This document shows, piece by piece, positions 9,110-17,446 of a stretch of DNA of 64,000 nt (its first letter is position 1; every line of letters starts with the position of its first letter). Under the pieces are notes generated by a model, which did no database searches, was not told where the DNA came from, and saw only the letters and a program-made list of their open reading frames with translations. Source of the stretch: Ancylobacter novellus DSM 506. GTDB taxonomy: Bacteria; Pseudomonadota; Alphaproteobacteria; Rhizobiales; Xanthobacteraceae. Where the stretch lies: NCBI RefSeq assembly GCF_000092925.1, contig NC_014217.1, positions 558,001 to 622,000 on the forward strand. Direction: 5' to 3'. Position numbers and translations under genes: made by a program.

Positions 9110-10108
9110 TCAGCGGACGGAGGTGACGAGCGCGACCGTCTCGGCCGGGAATTCGTCCTTGATCTCTTCGCGGTAATCCTTGAGCGCGGCTTCCCATGCC
9201 GCGCGCTCCGGCGTGCCGGGCTTCAGCTCGGACACTTCGAGGCCGTGCTTGCGTGTATCGGCAAGGTACTGCTGGTAGCTTTGGGCGATTTCCTTGTTGG
9301 TGGTGTCGAGCGCAACCTGCGTCGCCTCCAGCACCGCCTTCTTGACGTCATCGGGCAGGCGCTCGAAGGAGCGGCGGTTCATCACGTAGCCGTTGATCAG
9401 CGCGCCGAGCACGCCGCCGGTGCCGAGCGCGTATTTCGTGACCTCGTAATGCTTGAGCCCGTAGGCGCCCTGAAGACCGCCCAGCGCACCGTCGATGGCA
9501 CCGCGCTGGAGCGCGGAATAGACGTCGGCGACGCCCATGGTCACGGGCGCGGCGCCGAGCGCCTGCAGGCTCTGCGACGCACCCTTGGAATAGGCCCGCA
9601 GGGTGCGTCCCTTCAGGGACGCGGGATCGCGCGCGTCGAACTTCGAGAACAGCGCTGGCGCGCCGATGTCGAACAGGGAGAGCAGCTTGGTGTTCTGCTT
9701 GGCGAGCAGCTCCTCGAAGTGCTTGAACAGCGGCCTCTCCGGCTGCAGCTCCGCCTGCGCCTGCTCCATCGTCAGTGTCCAGAGCGGGCTCGCCGTGATC
9801 GCCACCTGTGGGACGCGGCCGATCCAGTTGTCCAGCGTGGTGAGGGAGATGTCGACCTGCCCGCCGGGGATAGCGCTCGGCACGAAGGCCTGCTTCACCA
9901 TCGTGTCGTCAGGAAAGTACTTCCACTCCACCTTGCCGTTGGTGCGCTTGACTACCTCGTCCATGAACACCTTGGCGTAGGTCTTCACCTGCGGATGCGA
10001 GGATGCGCCCCAGGTGGCGAGGCTGAGCGTGATCTTGTCCTGCGCGAGTGCAGGTGCGACGAAGAGCGTCGCGGCGAGCGCGACGACCAGTTTGACGGTC
10101 GTTTTCAT
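9110..10108 (-). CDS. dctP: TRAP transporter periplasmic binding protein, DctP type
   Basis: 332 residues. Two ATGs lie six bases apart (10114 and 10108). The Shine-Dalgarno GGGAGG is adjacent to the first and seven bases from the second, so 10108 is preferred. A Sec signal peptide (MKTTVKLVVALAATLF, cleavage after ALA) precedes a DctP fold that includes the family segment LRAYSKGASQSLQALGAAPV. That region normally supplies the arginine that binds the ligand carboxylate. The gene follows the sulfatase by 43 bases and feeds DctQM. The ligand therefore probably carries a carboxylate; its identity is unknown. Confidence 0.92.
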   Translation of the reverse strand: MKTTVKLVVALAATLFVAPALAQDKITLSLATWGASSHPQVKTYAKVFMDEVVKRTNGKVEWKYFPDDTMVKQAFVPSAIPGGQVDISLTTLDNWIGRVPQVAITASPLWTLTMEQAQAELQPERPLFKHFEELLAKQNTKLLSLFDIGAPALFSKFDARDPASLKGRTLRAYSKGASQSLQALGAAPVTMGVADVYSALQRGAIDGALGGLQGAYGLKHYEVTKYALGTGGVLGALINGYVMNRRSFERLPDDVKKAVLEATQVALDTTNKEIAQSYQQYLADTRKHGLEVSELKPGTPERAAWEAALKDYREEIKDEFPAETVALVTSVR

Positions 10109-10151
10109 TGGCATTCCTCCCGGATGTAGAGCGCCCCTCTTGGCGGGGGTG

Positions 10152-11594
10152 TCACATGAAGTCTGGCGAGAACCCTGGCGGTGGCGAGAAGCCGAGATCT
10201 CCCCTGGCGATGACGGCCTCGCGCCCGCCATTGCGGTGCAGTTGCTCGGCCTGGCGCGCCTTGGCGCGCCGATCGGTGTCGTTCGGATCGCAGATGGCGC
10301 AGAGGCGGGCGTTAAGCTGCGCGCGCACGTCGGAAAAGGCGGGATCGTCCGCGAGGTCGTTCAGTTCCTGCGGGTCGGCCTCAAGATCGAAAAGCTGCGC
10401 GCGATGGTCGACGTAGTGGACATATTTGAACCGCCGGTCGCGCAGCATGTAGAAGCCCGACTTCGATCCCATGCCGTGATATTCGGAGAACACGGCGCGA
10501 TCTGGCGGCAGGTCCCCGGCGAGGTCTTCGCCGGGCCAGTCGGTGGGCTTCTCCTCCCCGCACCAGCTCAGGATGCTCGCCGAGAGATCGACCAGCGACA
10601 CCGGCGTGCGCACGCGCTTGCCCGGCTCGAAGCCCGGTCCCGCCGCGATCAGCGGCACCGAGACCGCCTCCTCATACATGGTCGACTTGCCCCAGAGGCC
10701 GCGCGCGCCGAGATTGTCGCCATGATCGGACACGTAGACGACGCGCGTGTCCTGCGACAGGCCAGTGGCGTCCAGCGTCGCCAGCAGCTTGCCGATGTTC
10801 TCGTCGAGAAAGCCGACGAGCCCGTAATAGCCGGCGAGCGCGCGGCGCACGTCGTCCGGCCCGGCGAAATGCTCGTCATAGGCAAAGCACTCGGCATATT
10901 CGCGCAGATAGGGATGCTCGGGGCGCGCCTGCGTCTCGTAGAGCTTGGGCCATTGGAGGCGGGCGTCGTCGTAATAGCGGTAATAGTGCTCGGGGGGCGC
11001 AGTGAGCGGGAAATGCGGCGCGACGAACGAGACGAACAGCGCCCAGGGCTTCGCACGGGCACGCGCCGCCGCGCCACGCAGCCATATCTGGGCACGCGCG
11101 AGGATGTCGCGATCGTAGAAGGTGTAGCTCGACTCCCCCGGACCGGCGAGCCGGGCCATCTTCCAGGCGCCCTTGCGCTTGGGGAGTTCGTCGCGCACGA
11201 GGCCGAGAAGGTCGCCCTTCTCCTCGACCACATGCATGGGAATGAGGCTCTCGGTGAAGCCGTAGTCGTCCGCGGCGCTGCGGAAATGCAGCTTGCCGAT
11301 GGACGTCACCTCGTGCCCGCTCGCGCGCAGGTGGTGGTGCCAACTCCGCTGCGTGCCGTCATAGGGGTCGGCATTGTCCCAATGGCCGATGTCGTGGACG
11401 TAGCGGCCGCAGGCAAAGGACGCGCGCGCCGGTACGCAGACCGGGCAGTTGGTGTAGGCGGCCTCGAACAGCGTCCCCCGCGCCGCAAGGGCGTCGATGT
11501 TCGGGGTGGCGACAACGGCGTTCCCGTAGCAGCCGGTGATCGCCTTATTGTGCTCATCCGACATAATGATGAGAACGTTCGAGGGGGCGGGCAT
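10152..11594 (-). CDS. Cys-type (formylglycine) sulfatase
   Basis: 480 residues of the alkaline-phosphatase superfamily. The modification motif CVPAR at residues 53-57 fits CxPxR, with C53 the candidate formylglycine. Metal ligands are visible at D13 (SDEH) and in the YVSDHGDN motif. There is no signal peptide: the protein starts MPAPSNVLIIMSDEH, so desulfation should be cytoplasmic, after import. It is the first gene of the TRAP/aconitase X operon, with a good Shine-Dalgarno (AAAGGG), and is divergent from the GntR gene 67 bases away. It could act on a sulfate ester of the same compound the TRAP system brings in. Phosphonate monoester or choline-sulfate hydrolase relatives are alternatives. 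No formylglycine-generating enzyme gene lies in the window. Confidence 0.86.
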   Translation of the reverse strand: MPAPSNVLIIMSDEHNKAITGCYGNAVVATPNIDALAARGTLFEAAYTNCPVCVPARASFACGRYVHDIGHWDNADPYDGTQRSWHHHLRASGHEVTSIGKLHFRSAADDYGFTESLIPMHVVEEKGDLLGLVRDELPKRKGAWKMARLAGPGESSYTFYDRDILARAQIWLRGAAARARAKPWALFVSFVAPHFPLTAPPEHYYRYYDDARLQWPKLYETQARPEHPYLREYAECFAYDEHFAGPDDVRRALAGYYGLVGFLDENIGKLLATLDATGLSQDTRVVYVSDHGDNLGARGLWGKSTMYEEAVSVPLIAAGPGFEPGKRVRTPVSLVDLSASILSWCGEEKPTDWPGEDLAGDLPPDRAVFSEYHGMGSKSGFYMLRDRRFKYVHYVDHRAQLFDLEADPQELNDLADDPAFSDVRAQLNARLCAICDPNDTDRRAKARQAEQLHRNGGREAVIARGDLGFSPPPGFSPDFM

Positions 11595-11599
11595 TGGCG

Positions 11600-11647
11600 T
11601 TTCCCTTTCCCTGTTATAATTCTATGCTTCAATGCTATATAGGATAT
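11600..11647 (+). promoter_or_regulatory. Divergent sulfatase/GntR promoter region
   Basis: The 67-base gap between the sulfatase and GntR starts holds a perfect -10 hexamer TATAAT at 11615-11620 on the plus strand and an 8-base palindrome CTATATAG at 11635-11642. HutC-type regulators bind short palindromes overlapping their own promoter, so the palindrome is a candidate operator. A TTGGCG at 11594-11599 is a possible -35 with a short 15-base spacer. This is a pattern-based guess. Confidence 0.4.
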
Positions 11648-11661
11648 CGGACGGCGTCACA

Positions 11662-12438
11662 ATGCCCGTTGTCACCATGGAACGCAGTTTTCCGCTCGAA
11701 GCCGTCCGCGACCTCGCGGATCGCGATGTCTCGGGCAGGGCCAAATACGCCGTGCTGACCGAGTGCCTGCGGACGATGATCCTCGCCGGCAATCTCCCGG
11801 CCGGCACCCGTCTTCCCACCGAGCGCGACCTCGCGACGTTAAGCGGGCTGAGCCTCGGCACCGTGCAGCGCGCGTTGCGCACGCTGGTGGAGGAGGGGTA
11901 CCTGACCCGCACCCCCAAGCTCGGCAGCTTCGTCACCGAGCGGACGCAGATCCGCCAGCCCTGGCACTGCCGGTTCCTGGCGGAGGACGGCCGGACGGTG
12001 CTCCCCGTCTCGCCCACGACCCGCAAGCGGCTGGTGATCGAGGAGGTCGGCCCGTGGACCGCGCATCTCGGACCGGCGGCCGCGGGCTATCTCTATATCG
12101 AGCGTGACTTCAACGTCGCCGGCGAGTTCTCGGTCGACAGCCGCTTCTGGGGCGATGCCAACCGCCTGTCGGCGCTACGCTCGGGGCCGGTCTCGCAGCT
12201 CGACGGCGAGAACCTGAAGCATCTGATCGCCAGCCGGTGCCACCTGCCGGTCACCCATGTGATCCACAAGCTGCGCTATGCCAGGCAGGGGCAGGAGCCG
12301 GCCCGCCTCATCCTGACGGCACTGACATGGAGCCACGAGGCGCCGCTCTACTACCAGGAGTTCACCATCCCGCCCAATTCGCGCGAATTGCTGGTGAGCG
12401 ACGAAATCGAGCAGAGTGCGGCTTTCGGCATCGAATAG
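11662..12438 (+). CDS. GntR family (HutC-like) transcriptional regulator
   Basis: 258 residues from the ATG at 11662 (an ATG at 11632 and one at 11677 are alternatives; none has a strong ribosome site). Residues about 30-90 are a GntR winged helix (GTRLPTERDLATLSGLS and the following recognition helix). The C-terminal half resembles the UTRA ligand domain of HutC relatives (LTWSHEAPLYYQEF). It is divergent from the sulfatase/TRAP/aconitase X operon and convergent with the TctABC operon, so it most likely represses the former in the absence of its substrate and may also control the latter. Confidence 0.88.
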   Translation: MPVVTMERSFPLEAVRDLADRDVSGRAKYAVLTECLRTMILAGNLPAGTRLPTERDLATLSGLSLGTVQRALRTLVEEGYLTRTPKLGSFVTERTQIRQPWHCRFLAEDGRTVLPVSPTTRKRLVIEEVGPWTAHLGPAAAGYLYIERDFNVAGEFSVDSRFWGDANRLSALRSGPVSQLDGENLKHLIASRCHLPVTHVIHKLRYARQGQEPARLILTALTWSHEAPLYYQEFTIPPNSRELLVSDEIEQSAAFGIE

Positions 12439-12494
12439 CCGGCGGGGATGCGGGCGTCGTTCGGCGAGACGATCTCGCGGACGGCGGCAATTCG

Positions 12495-12755
12495 CTAGGA
12501 GGGCTGAAGGTGCGGCCGCCTTCCGGCACCGCTCAGGCTGAGCAGCAGCTTCGCGGCGTCGACGCTGCGCGCCAGCCGGTCCAGCACGCGCCAGTCCAGC
12601 GCGCCGCTGGCCTCGCCGAAATAGACGGCCCACGCCTCTTCCGGCGCGAGTTCGCCGGCAATGTCGCGCTCGATCATCCGCGCGGCGCGCGCGATGTCGA
12701 CGAGAGGGAAATCGGTCGGCGCGGCGTCCTCATCGTCGAAGCAATCGTCGCACAT
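12495..12755 (-). CDS. Small acidic CxxC protein, unknown function
   Basis: 86 residues, starting MCDDCFDDEDAAPTD, with a CxxC pair at the very N-terminus and a run of acidic residues. The remainder is helical-looking (ARAARMIERDIAG) without membrane segments. It begins 12 bases downstream of the LVIVD propeller stop on the same strand, so it is probably the last gene of the TctCBA-LVIVD operon. The CxxC could bind a metal or be redox active. I recognise no named family, and the gene could still be a chance frame. Confidence 0.55.
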   Translation of the reverse strand: MCDDCFDDEDAAPTDFPLVDIARAARMIERDIAGELAPEEAWAVYFGEASGALDWRVLDRLARSVDAAKLLLSLSGAGRRPHLQPS

Positions 12756-12767
12756 GGCCGCGCCCCC

Positions 12768-14054
12768 TCAGCCTTCGAACTGCAGGATGTCGAGGCCGCA
12801 GTCGCGGTCGAGCAGGCAGACGATGCCGTCCGCATTCACGTCGACGTCGTTGCTCTGTGGCGCCACATGACCCGACGCCCGGGCGGGGATGAAATGGCCG
12901 ATCTCCTTCGGCAGCGTCGGGTCGGCGAGGTCGATGACGCGCAACCCGCCGGCGAACCAAGTAGCGAAGACGAGGCTCCCCACCTGCCGCTCCTGGAACT
13001 GGTGCGCGCCGAAGCGCCCGCCCGCCGTCGCATAGGGTGAGGCGGCCTCGCCGACATGGAAGGTCGAGATCGGCGCGATCTTCGTCAGGTCCGCGATGTC
13101 CAGCACCCACAGGAAGGCGTGCGGCTGGCCGGGAACGTGGTCGTGCTCCTCGTCGATGGCGAGGGCTACGTTGCGCCCGCCGAGCGGCTGCACCAGCGGG
13201 AAGAAGGTGTGGGTCGGCTCGGGGTAGGGCGGGTGATAGTTGAACGAGCCGATGGTGTGCGGACGGTTGATGTCCGACACGTCGATCGCATAGGCGCCGG
13301 CGTACCAGCAGGCAGCCCACATCACGTCGCCGACGCGCAGCGCGTGGTGCAGGCGGTGGCGCTGGCCGGACCATGTCGGCGTCTCGCCGGCGCTCACATG
13401 CTGCCCCGGCAGGTGCCAGCGTGACACCTCGCGCGGGCGGGTCGGATCGGCGAGGTCGTAGATGACGAGGATGTTGCCGACATAGCCCGCCATCTCGGTG
13501 GAGATGTAGGCGTAGCGCTCTTCCATGTCGAAGCGGTGCACGCCGATGCCGCCGGTCTTCACATAGGCGAGCTCGCGCGGATGGGCGGGGTCGGCGATGT
13601 CCCAGACGCGGAAGCCACCGTCGTCATAGCCGCGCGCCAGCCCCGCGCGCAGGTCGGCGACGTCGCCTTCCTTCACGCCGAGCGCGGCGGCGATCTCCGC
13701 CTCCTGCGGCGGGCGCCCAAGATGCGCGGCCAGTTCCGCCGTCACCGCCTCGATGCGCTCGCCCTTGCGGTAGAAGTGCCGGCGGTGGCGTTCGACATTG
13801 GTGATCATCAGGTCGCCGGCGACCTTCACCTTGTGGGTGTGGGAGAAGCCGTCCTTCGGCGCGATCTGGGCGACGAGGCGCGGCTTTCGCGGATCCGCCA
13901 GGTCATAAATGCTGGTGCCGAGCGGCGGCGACATGTGGCCGATAAAGGCGTGGCCGCGATGCAGCACCACCTCGCCACCACCGGGAATGTCGAGCCGGGC
14001 GAGCGGGGTGACGTTGGCGCTGCGCAGGGCGGCAGCCGGCGGATGCGCGTTCAT
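12768..14054 (-). CDS. LVIVD-repeat beta-propeller protein
   Basis: 428 residues. The ATG at 14054 overlaps the TctA stop by 4 bases (ATGA), so this protein is translationally coupled to the transporter; the longer open frame upstream is rejected. At least five LVIVD-type blades are visible (for example IYDLADPRKPRLV, VWDIADPAHPRELA, VIYDLADPTRPREV, VIDLADPTLPKEIG). There is no signal peptide. Residues about 100-142 interrupt the blades with a helical segment (AELAAHLGRPP...EIAAALGV) resembling sigma-70 region 3. The function of LVIVD proteins is not established; a role in handling or modifying the transported compound is inferred from the operon. Confidence 0.85.
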   Translation of the reverse strand: MNAHPPAAALRSANVTPLARLDIPGGGEVVLHRGHAFIGHMSPPLGTSIYDLADPRKPRLVAQIAPKDGFSHTHKVKVAGDLMITNVERHRRHFYRKGERIEAVTAELAAHLGRPPQEAEIAAALGVKEGDVADLRAGLARGYDDGGFRVWDIADPAHPRELAYVKTGGIGVHRFDMEERYAYISTEMAGYVGNILVIYDLADPTRPREVSRWHLPGQHVSAGETPTWSGQRHRLHHALRVGDVMWAACWYAGAYAIDVSDINRPHTIGSFNYHPPYPEPTHTFFPLVQPLGGRNVALAIDEEHDHVPGQPHAFLWVLDIADLTKIAPISTFHVGEAASPYATAGGRFGAHQFQERQVGSLVFATWFAGGLRVIDLADPTLPKEIGHFIPARASGHVAPQSNDVDVNADGIVCLLDRDCGLDILQFEG

Positions 14055-15571
14055 GCCGTGGCCGTCCGGGCGGCGGCGCGGTTGCGCCGCCATTGCACGA
14101 TGGAGGGAATGGCGAGCGAGACTGCCAGCGCCGCCCAAAGGATGTTACCCACGGGCGAGGAGAAGAACACCCACGGGTCGTTGCCGCTGATGCGCAGCGC
14201 CCGCATCACGTTCGCCTCCAGCATCGGCCCGAGGATGACGCCGATCAGCAGCGCCACCACGTTGAAGCCGGTGCGGCGGCAGACATAGCCGATGGCGCCG
14301 AACAGCAGCGTCAGCCACAGGTCGAACATGTAGCCGCGCGGGGCGAAGGCGCCGACGAGGGTGAAGGCGATGATGATCGGCGCCAGCACCGGGGTCGGGA
14401 TCAGCACCAGCTTCGACACCCAGCGGGTCAGCGGCAGGGTGGTGAACAGCATCACCGCATAGGCGATCAGCATGGTGATGAACACGCCATAGCCGATGCC
14501 CGGGTTCTGGATGAACAGGCGCGGGCCGAGCTGGACGCCGTGATAGGTCATCACGATCAGCATCACCGCGGCGGTCGTGCCGCCGGGCACGCCGATGACC
14601 AGCAGCGGGATGAGGTCGCCGGAGGCGCAGCCGTTGTTGGCCGATTCCGGCGCGATGACGCCCTCGGGGATGCCGGTGCCGTACTTCTCCGGCGTCTTCG
14701 AATAGAGGCGCGACTGCTGGTAGGCGACGAAGGCGGCAATGGAGGCGCCGGCACCCGGCACGATGCCGATGATGAGGCCGATGATGCCGGTCCAGATCAT
14801 GTGCCAGGTGCGCTGGAACGACCAGACCACGCCTTCCCAGGTCTCCTTCCAGCCGGACTGGCGCATCATCTGCTTGCCGGTGTCGGAGAGCACCGACGAG
14901 CTCTCCATCATGATCAGCGCTTCGGAGATGGCGAAGACGCCGATCAGCACCGCGATCAGCGGCACGCCGTCATAGAGCTCGATGAAGCCGAAGGTGCCGC
15001 GCGGGGTGGAATAGATGTGGTCCGCGCCGATGGCACCGATCAACAGGCCGAGGAAGCCGGCGATCAGTCCTTTCAGCATGTTGTCGGAGGCGACCGAAGC
15101 GATCAGCGTGATACCGAACAGCAGGATCACCACCATCTCGACGCTGTGCATGTAGAAGGCGAGGCGTGCGATGTAGGGCAGCAGGAAGATCGACATCAGC
15201 GCCGTGACCATGCCGCCCACCGTCGAGGCGACGAAGGACAGCACCAGCGCCTGCTGGCCCAACCCTTTGCGCGCCATCGGATAGCCGTCGAGGCAGGTGG
15301 CCGCCGATCCGCCGTTGCCCGGTATGTTCAAGAGGATCGAGGTGATGCCGCCGCCCATATGCGAGGCGACGAACAGCGAGACCATGAAGATCATCGCCAC
15401 CTCGACATCCACCGCCAGGGTGAAAGGCAGCAGCATGATGATGGTGTTGGCCGAGCCGAAGCCCGGCATGGCGCCGATGATGATGCCGATGGTGGTGGCG
15501 ATGACGATCAGCCACAGATAGCTGAAGTTCAGCAGGAACTGGTCGGAGAGCAGGCTGAGGCTGAGGTTCAT
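14051..15571 (-). CDS. tctA: Tripartite tricarboxylate transporter permease TctA
   Basis: 506 residues, about twelve membrane helices, normal TctA length. Family motifs include GAMPGFGSANT near residues 33-43, the MGGGITSILLNIPG segment and GIVPGAGASIAAF. It is the large cation-coupled membrane subunit of a TTT carboxylate importer. It lies downstream of tctB with a 30-base gap and overlaps the LVIVD gene by 4 bases. The substrate is probably a di- or tricarboxylate or an aromatic acid; nothing in the permease decides which. Confidence 0.95.
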   Translation of the reverse strand: MNLSLSLLSDQFLLNFSYLWLIVIATTIGIIIGAMPGFGSANTIIMLLPFTLAVDVEVAMIFMVSLFVASHMGGGITSILLNIPGNGGSAATCLDGYPMARKGLGQQALVLSFVASTVGGMVTALMSIFLLPYIARLAFYMHSVEMVVILLFGITLIASVASDNMLKGLIAGFLGLLIGAIGADHIYSTPRGTFGFIELYDGVPLIAVLIGVFAISEALIMMESSSVLSDTGKQMMRQSGWKETWEGVVWSFQRTWHMIWTGIIGLIIGIVPGAGASIAAFVAYQQSRLYSKTPEKYGTGIPEGVIAPESANNGCASGDLIPLLVIGVPGGTTAAVMLIVMTYHGVQLGPRLFIQNPGIGYGVFITMLIAYAVMLFTTLPLTRWVSKLVLIPTPVLAPIIIAFTLVGAFAPRGYMFDLWLTLLFGAIGYVCRRTGFNVVALLIGVILGPMLEANVMRALRISGNDPWVFFSSPVGNILWAALAVSLAIPSIVQWRRNRAAARTATA

Positions 15572-15601
15572 GTCGGATATCCCGCGGGTGCGCGGCGCGG
15601 C

Positions 15602-16105
15602 CTAGAGGCCGGTAAGGGTGGAGACGAGGCTCTCGAACGGCCCCTGCGGGAAGGAGGTGCGCAGGATGAGGATGAAGAGCACATAGCCGCCGAGCGCCAG
15701 CGCGCCGGCGGTGATCGCCGCCGCCCGCACGCTCATGCGCTGCAGCCACAGGAAGCAGGCGAACAGGAAGCCGAAGGTGCTCAGCGTGAAGCCCGCCCAG
15801 GGGATCACCGCCACCGAGGTCACGGTCAGCGCGAAGAGCGAGCCGCGCAGCACTGCGAGCCTGTGGCTCTCATAGAGGCTGCGGAACTCGAGATAATGGG
15901 TGCCGCGCAGCAGGCCGATGGCAGTCCTCAGCGCGAAGATGCCGATCAGTCCGAACAGCATCACGGCGCAGAACACGCCGCTTACCTTGGCTTCCCAGTC
16001 GAGGTCCTTGATCGAGATGAGGTAGTAGGTCGCGAAGATGGCGCCGAGGACCGGGATGATCCAGTCGGCGCCGGTGGCGACCTTGGCCTTGCGATCGTCG
16101 TTCAT
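15602..16105 (-). CDS. tctB: Tripartite tricarboxylate transporter small subunit TctB
   Basis: 167 residues with four hydrophobic segments, the usual TctB form. The ATG at 16105 (MNDDRKAKVATG) begins the protein; a longer frame upstream has no family match. It is the poorly conserved small membrane subunit that pairs with TctA. It sits between tctC (65-base gap that holds a hairpin) and tctA on the minus strand. Confidence 0.88.
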   Translation of the reverse strand: MNDDRKAKVATGADWIIPVLGAIFATYYLISIKDLDWEAKVSGVFCAVMLFGLIGIFALRTAIGLLRGTHYLEFRSLYESHRLAVLRGSLFALTVTSVAVIPWAGFTLSTFGFLFACFLWLQRMSVRAAAITAGALALGGYVLFILILRTSFPQGPFESLVSTLTGL

Positions 16106-16132
16106 GGCTTGCGATCCTGCGCGCGGGGCGCG

Positions 16133-16163
16133 AGGGTCCGCCGGCCCATGGCGGGCGGACCCT
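16133..16163 (-). terminator. Intercistronic hairpin after tctC
   Basis: A perfect 10-base stem (AGGGTCCGCC at 16133-16142 with GGCGGACCCT at 16154-16163, 11-base loop) lies eight bases after the tctC stop and before tctB. There is no U-run, so it is more likely an mRNA stabiliser or partial attenuator than a full terminator. That would let the binding protein be made in excess over the membrane subunits, as in many binding-protein operons. Confidence 0.55.
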
Positions 16164-16170
16164 GCCTGCG

Positions 16171-17172
16171 TTACTTCGTGGCGGTGAGCAGCGAGCGGAA
16201 GCGATCGGCGAGCTCGACGAATTCCTTCGCCGATTCCTGGCAGGAGGCGGCGTCGCCGTACTGGATGAATTCCCACGGCGTGCCGGCCTTCTCCGCCACG
16301 GTCTTGTACTCGGGATCGGCGAAGACCTGCTTGAAGCTGTCGGTGAGCTTCTTCACCCGGTCCGGATAGGCCTCGACCGCCTTCGTATGGATGGCGATGG
16401 CGCGCTGGCCGGACATTTGCGGGATCTTGGTGCCGAGCGCCTGGTTGACCGGCGGGGCGTTGTTGGTGAGCTCGGGCGCGCGGTTGGTGTCGTTGAAGAC
16501 GGTGAGGAAGCGCGCCTGGTCGCCGAGGCCGAGCGAGGAGGAGAGGAAGGTGGCGCAGCCATCGACCTCGCCGGTGATCGCCGCCGAGCGGGCGGGCCCG
16601 CCGCCGCCATAGGGGATCATGCGCACCTTCATGCCGGTGGCCTCCGCCAGCGCCAGCGCGCCGATGGTGGAGGGATGCGGCAGGCGGCTGGTCGAAAGGG
16701 TGATCTCGCGCTTCTTGCCTTCCTCGACCAGCTCCTGGATGGTCTTGAACTTGCTGCTGGAGCCGACCCAGATGACGGAATCGTCGATGTCCATGCTGCC
16801 AATATAGGTGAAGTCTTCCTGATATTTGTACTTAACCTTCTGGGTGGCGTACATGATCATCTCCGGCCCGATATTGCCGAAGAGGATGTTGTAGGCATCC
16901 GCGGGGCGTTTCGAGATGAAGACTTCGTACCCGACTTGGCCCGAGGCGCCAGGGAAGTAGGAATACTCGAAATTGGCGCCGAGATATTTCGACCAGATGC
17001 GGTTGAAGGCGCGCGCCGCCTGATCGACGCCGCCGCCTTCGCCGGTCGGGATCAGCACCTGGATCGGCTTGTCCGGAAAGTCGCCTGCTGCGCGCGCGGG
17101 ACGCGCCAACGAGGCCGCGAGCGCGCCGGCCCCGGCCATGAGCACATGGCGCCTGTCGAGCATGATTGTCAT
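16171..17172 (-). CDS. tctC: Tripartite tricarboxylate transporter binding protein TctC
   Basis: 333 residues of the Bug/TctC family. The start at 17172 is preceded by GGGAGGAAATCG; a second ATG at 17163 is possible. The N-terminus has a twin-arginine-like signal (DRRHVLMAG) with cleavage after ARA, so export may use Tat. Family features are the PDKPIQVLIPTGEGGGVDQA stretch near residues 33-52 and a ligand-binding aspartate region near the middle. It is first in the tctCBA operon and delivers a carboxylate to TctAB. Bug proteins bind very diverse carboxylates, so the ligand is open. Confidence 0.9.
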   Translation of the reverse strand: MTIMLDRRHVLMAGAGALAASLARPARAAGDFPDKPIQVLIPTGEGGGVDQAARAFNRIWSKYLGANFEYSYFPGASGQVGYEVFISKRPADAYNILFGNIGPEMIMYATQKVKYKYQEDFTYIGSMDIDDSVIWVGSSSKFKTIQELVEEGKKREITLSTSRLPHPSTIGALALAEATGMKVRMIPYGGGGPARSAAITGEVDGCATFLSSSLGLGDQARFLTVFNDTNRAPELTNNAPPVNQALGTKIPQMSGQRAIAIHTKAVEAYPDRVKKLTDSFKQVFADPEYKTVAEKAGTPWEFIQYGDAASCQESAKEFVELADRFRSLLTATK

Positions 17173-17381
17173 CGATTTCCTCCCAGGTGCCCTTGGCACC
17201 GGCTGTTCTTCTCGCCGCGGTGCGCCCGCGAACCATTCAGCCATATTGTTATTGGTTATAGATTGGTCTGAGCGGGCGTCAAGCGTTGAGGGGTGTGGAG
17301 GCGGGCTCATTTTTGAGGGGACGCTAGCATCATAAGATTTAAACGATCGCAGCGCAGGCGACGGTGAGCCAAGCAATAGAA

Positions 17382-17424
17382 GCCCATGATCTCAACCAAT
17401 GCGTAATTGGTTGAGATCATGGGC
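17382..17424 (-). terminator. Perfect 19-base-pair hairpin after the MscS gene
   Basis: The arms at 17382-17400 and 17406-17424 are perfectly complementary over 19 bases, with a 5-base loop (GCGTA). The structure lies 22 bases after the MscS stop and about 210 bases upstream of tctC. On the minus strand it is followed by UUCUAUUGCUU, a weak U-rich tract, so it can act as a terminator. Its length and moderate GC content are unusual for a terminator in this genome, and an operator or recombination site is an alternative. Confidence 0.65.
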
Positions 17425-17446
17425 GATGAGCGTGCCTGACCGCCGA

